Notes under the pieces: model-generated
The model's database searches: none
Told to the model about the DNA's origin: nothing
The model's input: the letters and a program-made list of their open reading frames with translations, nothing else
Translations under genes and position numbers: made by a program
In this document: positions 1 through 14,282 of the stretch, piece after piece
How positions within the stretch are numbered: the stretch's first letter is position 1
Layout of the letters: each line of letters opens with the position of its first letter
DNA from: Liolophura sinensis
Taxonomy: Eukaryota; Mollusca; Polyplacophora; Chitonida; Chitonidae
Length of the DNA: 64,000 nt
Assembly: GCF_032854445.1 (NCBI RefSeq)
Contig: NW_027018137.1
Location: 1-64,000, forward strand
Reading direction: 5' to 3'

Positions 1-3000
1 GGCACATAACTTATAGTCAAAAGTTGAATATAGTAATGACCAGTCGCGATGGTACATAGTACTGTGTAAGCCGATTTTCAATAACAAAAAGATCAGGCAA
101 AAATGCAAAATTGGAAAAACTGTTCCAGTGCTGCTAGTAAGAGGCTAATGCGACGTATTTTTGACGAGAAATCGAATGGTGCAAACGCGTTGCTCTCCGA
201 CCAATACCTTTGTCTGTAGCGACAATTAAATGATCATTGATGACAAAATCACGTGGCTAGCAACGGCTCTTACTCATGGAAACCAGGGAAATTTGCAATT
301 TTTTAAACAGCTGCCGATGCCTGGCCCAATTCCGCATCTTTTGGTACCTTATTGATGTGGGTCAGTGTTCAATTGTACTTTTTACAGCAGACTGTATCTA
401 GTACTTTGTGTTTTTTATGTACAAATGGTGTGGTTTTCCTACACGTAGATAAAGATATTGAGATTGTCTTGGACTTAGAAGTAAGACAAATTGCTGGGTG
501 AGTGAAATGGGCTTAGGTCAAAGACTTGACGTCTCTGGGCTACAAAGGGCACAAAGCTTATAGTCAATAGTTGAAGATAGTAATAACCAGTCACGATGGT
601 ACATAGTACAGTGTAGCCGATTTCAATTAACAAAAAGAACAGGCAAAAATGCAAAAGTGGAAAAACTGTTCCAGTGCTGCTGTAAGAGGCTAATACGACG
701 TATTTTGTGACGAGAAATCGAATGGTGCAAACCGAGTTGCTCTCCGACCAATACTTTTGTCTGTAGCGACAATTGAATGATCATTGATGACAAAGTCACT
801 TGCCTAGCAACGGCTCTTACTCCATGGAAACCAGGGAAATTGCAATTTTTTAAACACCTGCCGATGCCTGGCCCAATTCCGCATCTTTTGGCACCCTATT
901 GATGTGGGTCAGTGTTCAATTGTACATTTTACAGCAGACTGTATCTAGTACTTTGTGTTTTTTATGTACAAATGGTGTGGTTTTTCTACACGTAGATAAA
1001 GACATTGAGAATGTCTTGGACTTAGAAGTAAGACAATTGCTGGGTGAGTTAAATGGGATAAGCCCAAAGATTTGACGTCTTCTGGGCTACCGAAGGGCAC
1101 ATAACTTATAGTCAAAGTTGAATATAGTAATGACCAGTCGCGATGGTACATAGTACAGTGTAGCCGATTTCAATTACAAAAAGACCAGTCAAAAAGTGCA
1201 AAAGTGGAAAAACTGTTCCAGTGCTGCTGGTAAGAGGCTAATCCGACGTATTTTTTGACGAGAAATCGAATGGTGCAAACCGCGTTGCTCTCCGACCAAC
1301 ACTTTTGGCTGTAGCGACAATTGAATGATCATTGATGGACAAAATCACGTGCCTAGCAACGGCTCTTACTCCATGGAAACCAGGGAAATTTGCAATTTTT
1401 TAAACAGCTGCCGATGCCTGGCCCAATTCCGCCATCTTTTGGCACCTTATTGATGTGGGTCAGTGTTCAATTGTACTTTTTACAGCAGGCTGTATCTAGT
1501 ACTTTGTGTTTTTTATGTACAAATGGTGTGGTTTTTCTACACGTAGATAAAGACATTGAGATTGTCTTGGACTTAGAAGTAAGACAATTGCTGGGTGAGT
1601 TAAATGGGCTGAGGCCAAAGATTTGACGTCTTCTGGGCTACCGAAGGGCACATAACTTATAGTCAAAAGTTGAATATAATAATGACCAGTCGCGATGGTA
1701 CATAGTACAGTGTAGCCGATTTCAATTAACAAAAAGACCAGTCAAAAATGCAAAAGTGGAAAAAACTGTTCCAGTGCTGCTGGTAAGAGGCTAATGCGAC
1801 GTATTTTTGACGAGAAATCGAATGGTGCAAACCGCGTTGCTCTCCGACTAATACTTTTGTCTGTAGCGACAATTGAATGATCATTGATGACAAAATCACT
1901 TGCCTAGCAACGGCTCTTACTCCATGGAAACCAGGGAAATTTGCAATTTTTTAAACAGCTGCCGATGCCTGGCCCAATTCCGCATCTTTTGGCACCTTAT
2001 GATGTGGGTCAGTGTTCAATTGTACTTTTTACAGCAGACTGTATCTAGTACTTTGTGTTTTTTATGTACAAATGGTGTGGTTTTTCTACACGTAGATAAA
2101 AGACATTGAGATTGTCTTGGACTTAGAAGTAAGACAATTGCTGGGTGAGTTAAATGGGCTGAGGCCAAAGATTGACGTCTTCTGGGCTACCGAAGGGCAC
2201 ATAACTTATAGTCAAAGTTGAATTTAGTAATGACCAGTGGCGATGGTACATAGTACAGTGTAGCCGATTTCAATTAACAAAAAGATCAGGCAAAAATGCA
2301 AAATTGGAAAAACTGTACCAGTGCTGCTAGTAAGAGGCTAATGCGACGTATTTTTGACGAGAAATCGAAATGGTGCAAACCGCGTTGCTCTCCGACCAAT
2401 ACCTTTGTCTGTAGCGACAATTAAATGATCATTGATGACAAAATCACGTGGCTAGCAACGGCTCTTACTCCATGGAAACCAGGGAAATTTGCAATTTTTT
2501 AACAGCTGCCGATGCCTGGCCCAATTCCGCATCTTTTTGGTACCTTATTGATGTGGGTCAGTGTTCAATTGTACTTTTTACAGCAGACTGTATCTAGTAC
2601 TTTGTGTTTTTTATGTACAAATGGTGTGGTTTTCCTACACGTAGATAAAGATATTGAGATTGTCTTGGACTTAGAAGTAAGACAATTGCTGGGTGAGTGA
2701 AATGGGCTTAGGTCAAAGACTTGACGTCTTCTGGGCTACCAAAGGGCACAAAGCTTATAGTCAATAGTTGAAGATAGTAATAACCAGTCACGATGGTACA
2801 TAGTACAGTGTAGCCGATTTCAATTAACAAAAAGAACAGGCAAAAATGCAAAAGTGGAAAAAACTGTTCCAGTGCTGCTGGTAAGAGGCTAATACGACGT
2901 ATTTTGTGACGAGAAATCGAATGGTGCAAACCGAGTTGCTCTCCGACCAATACTTTTGTCTGTAGCGACAATTGAATGATCATTGATGGACAAAGTCACT

Positions 3001-6000
3001 TGCCTAGCAACGGCTCTTACTCCATGGAAACCAGGGAAATTTGCAATTTTTAAACAGCCTCCGATGCCTGGCCCAATTCCGCATCTTTTTGACACCTTAT
3101 TGATGTGGGTCAGTGTTCAATTGTATTTTTTACAGCAGACTGTATCTAGTACTTTGTGTTTTTTATGTACAAATGGTGTGGTTTTTCAACACGTAGATAA
3201 AGACATTGAGATTGTCTTGGACTTAGAAGTAAGACAATTGCTGGGTGAGTTAAATGGGATAAGCCAAAGATTTGACGTCTTCTGGGCTACCGAAGGGCAC
3301 ATAACTTATAGTCAAAAGTTGAATATAGTAATGACCAGTCCCGATGGTACATAGTACAGTGTAGCCGATTTCAATTAACAAAAAGACCAGTCAAAAGTGC
3401 AAAAGTGGAAAAACTGTTCCAGTGCTGCTGGTAAGAGCTATCCGACGTATATTTTGACGAGAAATCGAATGGTGCAAACCGCGTTGCTCTCCGACCAACA
3501 CTTTTGGCTGTAGCGACAATTGAATGATCATTGATGACAAAATCACGTGCCTAGCAACGGCTCTTACTCCATGAAACCAGGGAAATTTGCAATTTTTTAA
3601 ACAGCTGCCGATGCCTGGCCCAATTCCGCATCTTTTGGCACCCTATTGATGTGGGTCAGTGTTCAATTGTACTTTTTACAGCAGACTGTATCTAGTACTT
3701 TGTGTTTTTATGTACAAATGGTGTGGTTTTTCTACACGTAGATAAGACATTGAGAATGTCTTTGGACCTTAGAAGTAAGACAATTGCTGGTGAGTTAAAT
3801 GGGATAAGCCCAAAGATTTGACGTCTTCTGGGCTACCGAAGGGCACATAACTTATAGTCAAAAGTTGAATATAGTAATGACCAGTCGCGATGGTACATAG
3901 TACAGTGTAGCCGATTTCAATTAACAAAAAGACCAGTCAAAAGTGCAAAAGTGGAAAAACTGTTCCAGTGCTGCTGGTAGAGGCTAATCCGACGTATTTT
4001 TTGACGAGAAATCGAATGGTGCAAACCGCGTTGCTCTCCGACCAACACTTTTGGCTGTAGCGACAATTGAATGATCATTGATGACAAAATCACGTGCCTA
4101 GCAACGCTCTTACTCCATGGAAACCAGGGAAATTTGCAATTTTTAAACAGCTGCCGATGCCTGGCCCAATTCCGCATCTTTTGGCACCTTATTGATGTGG
4201 GTCAGTGTTCAATTGTACTTTTACAGCAGGCTGTATCTAGTACTTTTGTGTTTTTTATGTACAAATGGTGTGGTTTTTCTACACGTAGATAAAGACATTG
4301 AGATTGTCTTGGACTTAGAAGTAAGACAATTGCTGTGTGAGTTAAATGGGATAAGCCCAAAGATTTGACGTCTTCTGGGCTACCGAAGGGCACATAACTT
4401 ATAGTCAAAAGTTGAATATAGTAATGACCAGTCCCGATGGTACATAGTACAGTGTAGCCGATTTCAATTAACAAAAAGACCAGTCAAAAGTGCAAAAGTG
4501 GAAAAACTGTTCCAGTGCTGCTGGTAAGAGGCTAATCCGACGTATTTTTTGACGAGAAATCGAATGGTGCAAACCGCGTTGCTCTCCGACCAACACTTTT
4601 GGCTGTAGCGACAATTGAATGATCATTGATGGACAAAATCACGTGGCCTAGCAACGGGCTCTTACTCCATGGAAAACCAGGGAAATTTGCAATTTTTTAA
4701 ACAGCTGCCGATGCCTGGCCCAATTCCGCATCTTTTGGCACCTTATTGATGTGGGTCAGTGTTCAATTGTACTTTTTACAGCAGGCTGTATCTAGTACTT
4801 TGTGTTTTTTATGTACAAAATGGTGTGGTTTTTCTACACGTAGATAAAGACATTGAGATTGTCTTGGACTTAGAAGTAAGACAATTGCTGGGTGAGTTAA
4901 ATGGCTGAGGCCAAATATTTGACGTCTTCTGGGCTACCGAAGGGCACATAACTTATAGTCAAAAGTTGAATATAGTAATGACCAGTGGCGATGGTACATA
5001 GTACAGTGTAGCCGATTTCATTAACAAAAAGATCAGGCAAAAATGCAAAAGTAGAAAAACTGTTCCAGTGCTGCTCGTAAGAGGCTAATCCGACGTATTT
5101 TTTGACGAGAAAATCGAATGGTGCAAACCGCGTTGCTCTCCGACCAACACTTTTGGCTGTAGCGACAATTGAATGATCATTGAGGACAAAATCACGTGCC
5201 TAGCAACGGCTCTTACTCCATGGAAACCAGGGAAATTTGCAATTTTTTTAACAGCTGCCGATGCCTGGCCCAATTTCGCATCTTTTGGCACCTTATTGAT
5301 GTGGTCAGTGTTCAATTGTACTTTTTACAGCAGGCTGTATCTAGTACTTTGTGTTTTTTATGTACAAATGGTGTGGTTTTTCTACACGTAGATAAAGACA
5401 TTGAGATTGTCTTGGACTTAGAAGTAAGACACTTGCTGGGTGAGTTAATGGGCTAAGACCAAAGATTTGACGTCTTCTGGGCTACCGAAGGGCACATAAC
5501 TTATAGTCAAAAGTTGAATATAGTAATGACCAGTGGCGATGGTACATAGTACAGTGTAGCCGATTTCAATTAACAAAACGACCAGGCCAAAATGCAAAAG
5601 TAGAAAAACTGTTCCAGTGCTGCTGGTGAGAGTCTAATCCGACGTATTTTTTGACGAGAAATCGAATGGTGCAAACCGCGTTGCTCTCCGACCAATACTT
5701 TTGTCTGTAGCGACAATTGAATGATCATTGATGACAAAATCACTTGCCTAGCAACGGCTCTTACTCCATGGAACCAGGGAAATTTGCAATTTTTTAAACA
5801 GCTGGCCGATGCTGGCGCAATTCCGCATCTTTTGGTACCTTATTGATGTGGGTCAGTGTTCAATTGTAATTTTTACAGCAGACTGTATCTAGTACTTTGT
5901 GTTTTTATGTACAAATGGTGTGGTTTTTCTACACGTAAATAAAGACATTGAGATTGTCTTGGACTTAGAAGTAAGACAATTGCTGGGTGAGTTAAATGGC

Positions 6001-7138
6001 TAAGCCCAAAGATTTGACGTCTTCTGGGCTAGCGAAGGGCACATAACTTATAGTCAAAAGTTGAATATAGTAATGACCAGTCGCGATGGTACATAGTACA
6101 GTGTAGCCGATTTCAATTAACAAAAAGATCAGGCAAAAATGCAAAAGTGGAAAAACTGTTCCAGTGCTGCTGGTATCAGTCTAATCCGACGTATTTTTTG
6201 ACGAGAAATCGAATGGTGCAAACCGCATTGCTCTCCGACCAATACTTTGGGCTGTAGCGACAATTGAATGATCATTGATGACAAAATCACTTGCCTAGCA
6301 ACGGCTCTTACTCCATGGAAACCAGGGAAATTTGCAATTTTTTAAACAGCTGCCAATGCCTGGCCCAATTCCGCATCTTTTGCACCTTATTGATGTGGGT
6401 CAAGTGTTCAATTGTACTTTTTACAGCAGACTGTATCTAGTACTTTGTGTTTTTTATGTACAAATGGTGTGGTTTTTTCTACACGTAGATAAAGACATTG
6501 AGATTGTCTTGGACTTAGAAGTAAGACAATTGCTGGGTGAGTTAAATGGGCTAAGACCAAAGATTTGACGTCTTCTGGGCTACCGAAGGGCACATAACTT
6601 ATAGTCAAAAGTTGAATATAGTAATGACCAGTGGCGATGGTACATAGTACAGTGTAGCGATTTCAACTAACAAAAAGACCAGGCAAAAATGCAAAAGTAG
6701 AAAAACTGTTCCAGTGCTGCTGGTGAGAGTCTAATCCGACGTATTTTTTGACGAGAAATCGAATGGTGCAAACCGCGTTGCTCTCCGACCAATACTTTTG
6801 TCTGTAGCGACAATTGAATGATCATTGATGACAAAATTACTTGCCTAGCAACGGCTCTTACTCCATGGAAACCAGGGAAATTTGCAATTTTTTAAACAGC
6901 TGCCGATGCCTGGCCCCAATTCCGCATCTTTTGCACCTTATTGATGTGGGTCAGTGTTCAATTGTACTTTTTACAGCAGACTGTATCTAGTACTTTGTGT
7001 TTTTTATGTACAAATGGTGTGGTTTTTCTACACGTAGATAAAGACATTGAGATTGTCTTGGACTTAGAAGTAAGACACTTGCTGGGTGAGTTAAATGGGC
7101 TAAGCCCCAAAGATTTGACGTCTTCTGGGCTACCGAAG
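1..7138. repeat. Left sub-array: 13 indel-rich satellite units
   Basis: Units start at 1, 548, 1096, 1647, 2196, 2745, 3296, 3842, 4389, 4943, 5491, 6038 and 6589. Lengths scatter from 546 to 554 bp because of many one-base insertions and losses, mostly in homopolymers and doubled bases (for example the T run near 3705, GTACAAAATGG near 4815, CTGGCCGATGCTGGCG near 5803). The order of unit types matches clean units to the right: units 1-7 correspond to those starting 7139-10436 (offset 7138-7141), and units 10-12 resemble those starting 14283-15933. This is either a real duplication carrying sequencing errors or an unpolished second version of the same DNA. Confidence 0.9.
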
Positions 7139-10100
7139 GGCACATAACTTATAGTCAAAAGTTGAATATAGTAATGACCAGTCGCGATGGTACATAGTAC
7201 AGTGTAGCCGATTTCAATTAACAAAAAGATCAGGCAAAAATGCAAAATTGGAAAAACTGTTCCAGTGCTGCTAGTAAGAGGCTAATGCGACGTATTTTTG
7301 ACGAGAAATCGAATGGTGCAAACCGCGTTGCTCTCCGACCAATACCTTTGTCTGTAGCGACAATTAAATGATCATTGATGACAAAATCACGTGGCTAGCA
7401 ACGGCTCTTACTCCATGGAAACCAGGGAAATTTGCAATTTTTTAAACAGCTGCCGATGCCTGGCCCAATTCCGCATCTTTTGGTACCTTATTGATGTGGG
7501 TCAGTGTTCAATTGTACTTTTTACAGCAGACTGTATCTAGTACTTTGTGTTTTTTATGTACAAATGGTGTGGTTTTCCTACACGTAGATAAAGATATTGA
7601 GATTGTCTTGGACTTAGAAGTAAGACAATTGCTGGGTGAGTGAAATGGGCTTAGGTCAAAGACTTGACGTCTTCTGGGCTACCAAAGGGCACAAAGCTTA
7701 TAGTCAATAGTTGAAGATAGTAATAACCAGTCACGATGGTACATAGTACAGTGTAGCCGATTTCAATTAACAAAAAGAACAGGCAAAAATGCAAAAGTGG
7801 AAAAACTGTTCCAGTGCTGCTGGTAAGAGGCTAATACGACGTATTTTGTGACGAGAAATCGAATGGTGCAAACCGAGTTGCTCTCCGACCAATACTTTTG
7901 TCTGTAGCGACAATTGAATGATCATTGATGACAAAGTCACTTGCCTAGCAACGGCTCTTACTCCATGGAAACCAGGGAAATTTGCAATTTTTTAAACACC
8001 TGCCGATGCCTGGCCCAATTCCGCATCTTTTGGCACCCTATTGATGTGGGTCAGTGTTCAATTGTACTTTTTACAGCAGCTGTATCTAGTACTTTGTGTT
8101 TTTTATGTACAAATGGTGTGGTTTTTCTACACGTAGATAAAGACATTGAGAATGTCTTGGACTTAGAAGTAAGACAATTGCTGGGTGAGTTAAATGGGAT
8201 AAGCCCAAAGATTTGACGTCTTCTGGGCTACCGAAGGGCACATAACTTATAGTCAAAAGTTGAATATAGTAATGACCAGTCGCGATGGTACATAGTACAG
8301 TGTAGCCGATTTCAATTAACAAAAAGACCAGTCAAAAGTGCAAAAGTGGAAAAACTGTTCCAGTGCTGCTGGTAAGAGGCTAATCCGACGTATTTTTTGA
8401 CGAGAAATCGAATGGTGCAAACCGCGTTGCTCTCCGACCAACACTTTTGGCTGTAGCGACAATTGAATGATCATTGATGACAAAATCACGTGCCTAGCAA
8501 CGGCTCTTACTCCATGGAAACCAGGGAAATTTGCAATTTTTTAAACAGCTGCCGATGCCTGGCCCAATTCCGCATCTTTTGGCACCTTATTGATGTGGGT
8601 CAGTGTTCAATTGTACTTTTTACAGCAGGCTGTATCTAGTACTTTGTGTTTTTTATGTACAAATGGTGTGGTTTTTCTACACGTAGATAAAGACATTGAG
8701 ATTGTCTTGGACTTAGAAGTAAGACAATTGCTGGGTGAGTTAAATGGGCTGAGGCCAAAGATTTGACGTCTTCTGGGCTACCGAAGGGCACATAACTTAT
8801 AGTCAAAAGTTGAATATAATAATGACCAGTCGCGATGGTACATAGTACAGTGTAGCCGATTTCAATTAACAAAAAGACCAGTCAAAAATGCAAAAGTGGA
8901 AAAACTGTTCCAGTGCTGCTGGTAAGAGGCTAATCCGACGTATTTTTTGACGAGAAATCGAATGGTGCAAACCGCGTTGCTCTCCGACTAATACTTTTGT
9001 CTGTAGCGACAATTGAATGATCATTGATGACAAAATCACTTGCCTAGCAACGGCTCTTACTCCATGGAAACCAGGGAAATTTGCAATTTTTTAAACAGCT
9101 GCCGATGCCTGGCCCAATTCCGCATCTTTTGGCACCTTATTGATGTGGGTCAGTGTTCAATTGTACTTTTTACAGCAGACTGTATCTAGTACTTTGTGTT
9201 TTTTATGTACAAATGGTGTGGTTTTTCTACACGTAGATAAAGACATTGAGATTGTCTTGGACTTAGAAGTAAGACAATTGCTGGGTGAGTTAAATGGGCT
9301 GAGGCCAAAGATTTGACGTCTTCTGGGCTACCGAAGGGCACATAACTTATAGTCAAAAGTTGAATTTAGTAATGACCAGTGGCGATGGTACATAGTACAG
9401 TGTAGCCGATTTCAATTAACAAAAAGATCAGGCAAAAATGCAAAATTGGAAAAACTGTTCCAGTGCTGCTAGTAAGAGGCTAATGCGACGTATTTTTGAC
9501 GAGAAATCGAATGGTGCAAACCGCGTTGCTCTCCGACCAATACCTTTGTCTGTAGCGACAATTAAATGATCATTGATGACAAAATCACGTGGCTAGCAAC
9601 GGCTCTTACTCCATGGAAACCAGGGAAATTTGCAATTTTTTAAACAGCTGCCGATGCCTGGCCCAATTCCGCATCTTTTGGTACCTTATTGATGTGGGTC
9701 AGTGTTCAATTGTACTTTTTACAGCAGACTGTATCTAGTACTTTGTGTTTTTTATGTACAAATGGTGTGGTTTTCCTACACGTAGATAAAGATATTGAGA
9801 TTGTCTTGGACTTAGAAGTAAGACAATTGCTGGGTGAGTGAAATGGGCTTAGGTCAAAGACTTGACGTCTTCTGGGCTACCAAAGGGCACAAAGCTTATA
9901 GTCAATAGTTGAAGATAGTAATAACCAGTCACGATGGTACATAGTACAGTGTAGCCGATTTCAATTAACAAAAAGAACAGGCAAAAATGCAAAAGTGGAA
10001 AAACTGTTCCAGTGCTGCTGGTAAGAGGCTAATACGACGTATTTTGTGACGAGAAATCGAATGGTGCAAACCGAGTTGCTCTCCGACCAATACTTTTGTC

Positions 10101-13100
10101 TGTAGCGACAATTGAATGATCATTGATGACAAAGTCACTTGCCTAGCAACGGCTCTTACTCCATGGAAACCAGGGAAATTTGCAATTTTTTAAACAGCCT
10201 CCGATGCCTGGCCCAATTCCGCATCTTTTGACACCTTATTGATGTGGGTCAGTGTTCAATTGTATTTTTTACAGCAGACTGTATCTAGTACTTTGTGTTT
10301 TTTATGTACAAATGGTGTGGTTTTTCAACACGTAGATAAAGACATTGAGATTGTCTTGGACTTAGAAGTAAGACAATTGCTGGGTGAGTTAAATGGGATA
10401 AGCCCAAAGATTTGACGTCTTCTGGGCTACCGAAGGGCACATAACTTATAGTCAAAAGTTGAATATAGTAATGACCAGTCCCGATGGTACATAGTACAGT
10501 GTAGCCGATTTCAATTAACAAAAAGACCAGTCAAAAGTGCAAAAGTGGAAAAACTGTTCCAGTGCTGCTGGTAAGAGGCTAATCCGACGTATATTTTGAC
10601 GAGAAATCGAATGGTGCAAACCGCGTTGCTCTCCGACCAACACTTTTGGCTGTAGCGACAATTGAATGATCATTGATGACAAAATCACGTGCCTAGCAAC
10701 GGCTCTTACTCCATGGAAACCAGGGAAATTTGCAATTTTTTAAACAGCTGCCGATGCCTGGCCCAATTCCGCATCTTTTGGCACCTTATTGATGTGGGTC
10801 AGTGTTCAATTGTACTTTTTACAGCAGACTGTATCTAGTACTTTGTGTTTTTTATGTACAAATGGTGTGGTTTTTCTACACGTAGATAAAGACATTGAGA
10901 TTGTCTTGGACTTAGAAGTAAGACAATTGCTGGGTGAGTTAAATGGGCTGAGGCCAAAGATTTGACGTCTTCTGGGCTACCGAAGGGCACATAACTTATA
11001 GTCAAAAGTTGAATTTAGTAATGACCAGTGGCGATGGTACATAGTACAGTGTAGCCGATTTCAATTGACAAAAAGATCAGCCAAAAATGCAAAATTGGAA
11101 AAACTGTTCCAGTGCTGCTAGTAAGAGGCTAATGCGACGTATTTTTGACGAGAAATCGAATGGTGCAAACCGCGTTGCTCTCCGACCAATACCTTTGTCT
11201 GTAGCGACAATTAAATGATCATTGATGACAAAATCACGTGGCTAGCAACGGCTCTTACTCCATGGAAACCAGGGAAATTTGCAATTTTTTAAACAGCTGC
11301 CGATGCCTGGCCCAATTCCGCATCTTTTGGTACCTTATTGATGTGGGTCAGTGTTCAATTGTACTTTTTACAGCAGACTGTATCTAGTACTTTGTGTTTT
11401 TTATGTACAAATGGTGTGGTTTTCCTACACGTAGATAAAGATATTGAGATTGTCTTGGACTTAGAAGTAAGACAATTGCTGGGTGAGTGAAATGGGCTTA
11501 GGTCAAAGACTTGACGTCTTCTGGGCTACCAAAGGGCACAAAGCTTATAGTCAATAGTTGAAGATAGTAATAACCAGTCACGATGGTACATAGTACAGTG
11601 TAGCCGATTTCAATTAACAAAAAGAACAGGCAAAAATGCAAAAGTGGAAAAACTGTTCCAGTGCTGCTGGTAAGAGGCTAATACGACGTATTTTGTGACG
11701 AGAAATCGAATGGTGCAAACCGAGTTGCTCTCCGACCAATACTTTTGTCTGTAGCGACAATTGAATGATCATTGATGACAAAGTCACTTGCCTAGCAACG
11801 GCTCTTACTCCATGGAAACCAGGGAAATTTGCAATTTTTTAAACAGCCTCCGATGCCTGGCCCAATTCCGCATCTTTTGACACCTTATTGATGTGGGTCA
11901 GTGTTCAATTGTATTTTTTACAGCAGACTGTATCTAGTACTTTGTGTTTTTTATGTACAAATGGTGTGGTTTTTCAACACGTAGATAAAGACATTGAGAT
12001 TGTCTTGGACTTAGAAGTAAGACAATTGCTGGGTGAGTTAAATGGGATAAGCCCAAAGATTTGACGTCTTCTGGGCTATCGAAGGGCACATAACTTATAG
12101 TCAAAAGTTAAATATAGTAATGACCAGTCGCGATGGTACATAGTACAGTGTAGCCGATTTCAATTAACAAAAAGACCAGTCAAAAGTGCAAAAGTGGAAA
12201 AACTGTTCCAGTGCTGCTGGTAAGAGGCTAATCCGACGTATATTTTGACGAGAAATCGAATGGTGCAAACCGCGTTGCTCTCCGACCAACACTTTTGGCT
12301 GTAGCGACAATTGAATGATCATTGATGACAAAATCACGTGCCTAGCAACGGCTCTTACTCCATGGAAACCAGGGAAATTTGCAATTTTTTAAACAGCTGC
12401 CGATGCCTGGCCCAATTCCGCATCTTTTGGCACCCTATTGATGTGGGTCAGTGTTCAATTGTACTTTTTACAGCAGACTGTATCTAGTACTTTGTGTTTT
12501 TTATGTACAAATGGTGTGGTTTTTCTACACGTAGATAAAGACATTGAGAATGTCTTGGACTTAGAAGTAAGACAATTGCTGGGTGAGTTAAATGGGATAA
12601 GCCCAAAGATTTGACGTCTTCTGGGCTACCGAAGGGCACATAACTTATAGTCAAAAGTTGAATATAGTAATGACCAGTGGCGATGGTACATAGTACAGTG
12701 TAGCCGATTTCAATTAACAAAAAGACCAGTCAAAAGTGCAAAAGTGGAAAAACTGTTCCAGTGCTGCTGGTAAGAGGCTAATCCGACGTATTTTTTGACG
12801 AGAAATCGAATGGTGCAAACCGCGTTGCTCTCCGACCAACACTTTTGGCTGTAGCGACAATTGAATGATCATTGATGACAAAATCACGTGCCTAGCAACG
12901 GCTCTTACTCCATGGAAACCAGGGAAATTTGCAATTTTTTAAACAGCTGCCGATGCCTGGCCCAATTCCGCGTCTTTTGGCACCTTATTGATGTGGGTCA
13001 GTGTTCAATTGTACTTTTTACAGCAGACTGTATCTAGTACTTTGTGTTTTTTATGTACAAATGGTGTGGTTTTTCTACACGTAGATAAAGACATTGAGAA

Positions 13101-14282
13101 TGTCTTGGACTTAGAAGTAAGACAATTGCTGGGTGAGTTAAATGGGATAAGCCCAAAGATTTGACGTCTTCTGGGCTACCGAAGGGCACATAACTTATAG
13201 TCAAAAGTTGAATATAGTAATGACCAGTCGCGATGGTACATAGTACAGTGTAGCCGATTTCAATTAACAAAAAGACCAGTCAAAAGTGCAAAAGTGGAAA
13301 AACTGTTCCAGTGCTGCTGGTAAGAGCCTATCCGACGTATTTTTTGACGAGAAATCGAATGGTGCAAACCGCGTTGCTCTCCGACCAACACTTTTGGCTG
13401 TAGCGACAATTGAATGATCATTGATGACAAAATCACTTGCCTAGCAACGGCTCTTACTCCATGGAAACCAGGGAAATTTGCAATTTTTTAAACAGCTGCC
13501 GATGCCTGGCCCAATTCCGCATCTTTTGGCACCTTATTGACGTGGGTCAGTGTTCAATTGTACTTTTTACAGCAGGCTGTATCTAGTACTTTGTGTTTTT
13601 TATGTACAAATGGTGTGGTTTTTCTACACGTAGATAAAGACATTGAGATTGTCTTGGACTTAGAAGTAAGACAATTGCTGGGTGAGTTAAATGGGCTGAG
13701 GCCAAAAATTTGACGTCTTCTGGGCTACCGAAGGGCACATAACTTATAGTCAAAAGTTGAATATAGTAATGACCAGTCGCGATGGTACATAGTACAGTGT
13801 AGCCGATTTCAATTAACAAAAAGACCAGTCAAAAGTGCAAAAGTGGAAAAACTGTTCCAGTGCTGCTGGTAAGAGCCTATCCGACGTATTTTTTGACGAG
13901 AAATCGAATGGTGCAAACCGCGTTGCTCTCCGACCAACACTTTTGGCTGTAGCGACAATTGAATGATCATTGATGACAAAATCACTTGCCTAGCAACGGC
14001 TCTTACTCCATGGAAACCAGGGAAATTTGCAATTTTTTAAACAGCTGCCGATGCCTGGCCCAATTCCGCATCTTTTGGCACCTTATTGATGTGGGTCAGT
14101 GTTCAATTGTACTTTTTACAGCAGGCTGTATCTAGTACTTTGTGTTTTTTATGTACAAATGGTGTGGTTTTTCTACACGTAGATAAAGACATTGAGATTG
14201 TCTTGGACTTAGAAGTAAGACAATTGCTGGGTGAGTTAAATGGGCTGAGGCCAAAAATTTGACGTCTTCTGGGCTACCGAAG
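7139..14282. repeat. Clean sub-array of 13 units with a local 3-unit duplication
   Basis: Units start at 7139, 7688, 8237, 8787, 9337, 9886, 10436, 10986, 11535, 12085, 12635, 13185 and 13734. All are 549-550 bp. Two markers recur here: AAAATTGG with CTGCTAGTAAG in units 7139, 9337 and 10986, and GGCACAAAGC with GACGTATTTTGTGACG in units 7688, 9886 and 11535. The pair at 9337-10435 is repeated at 10986-12084, a shift of 1649 bp (three units). Most other units carry GACCAGTCAAAAGTGC and CCAACACTTTTGG. Confidence 0.92.
13185..14282. repeat. Adjacent near-identical unit pair
   Basis: Units 13185-13733 and 13734-14282 are both 549 bp. They share two rare marks, GAGCCTATCCGACG (one base shorter than GAGGCTAATCCGACG) and GGCCAAAAATTTGACG. 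The only difference I noticed is GACGTGGG against GATGTGGG near 13540 and 14090. This is best explained by a recent duplication of a single unit. Confidence 0.85.

Noticed and set aside
2983-3354. 123-codon plus-strand open frame, and similar 60-103-codon frames elsewhere
   Set aside because: It exists only in a noisy unit where indels happen to join frames; the matching clean unit at 10140-10500 does not keep it. No similarity that I recognise.
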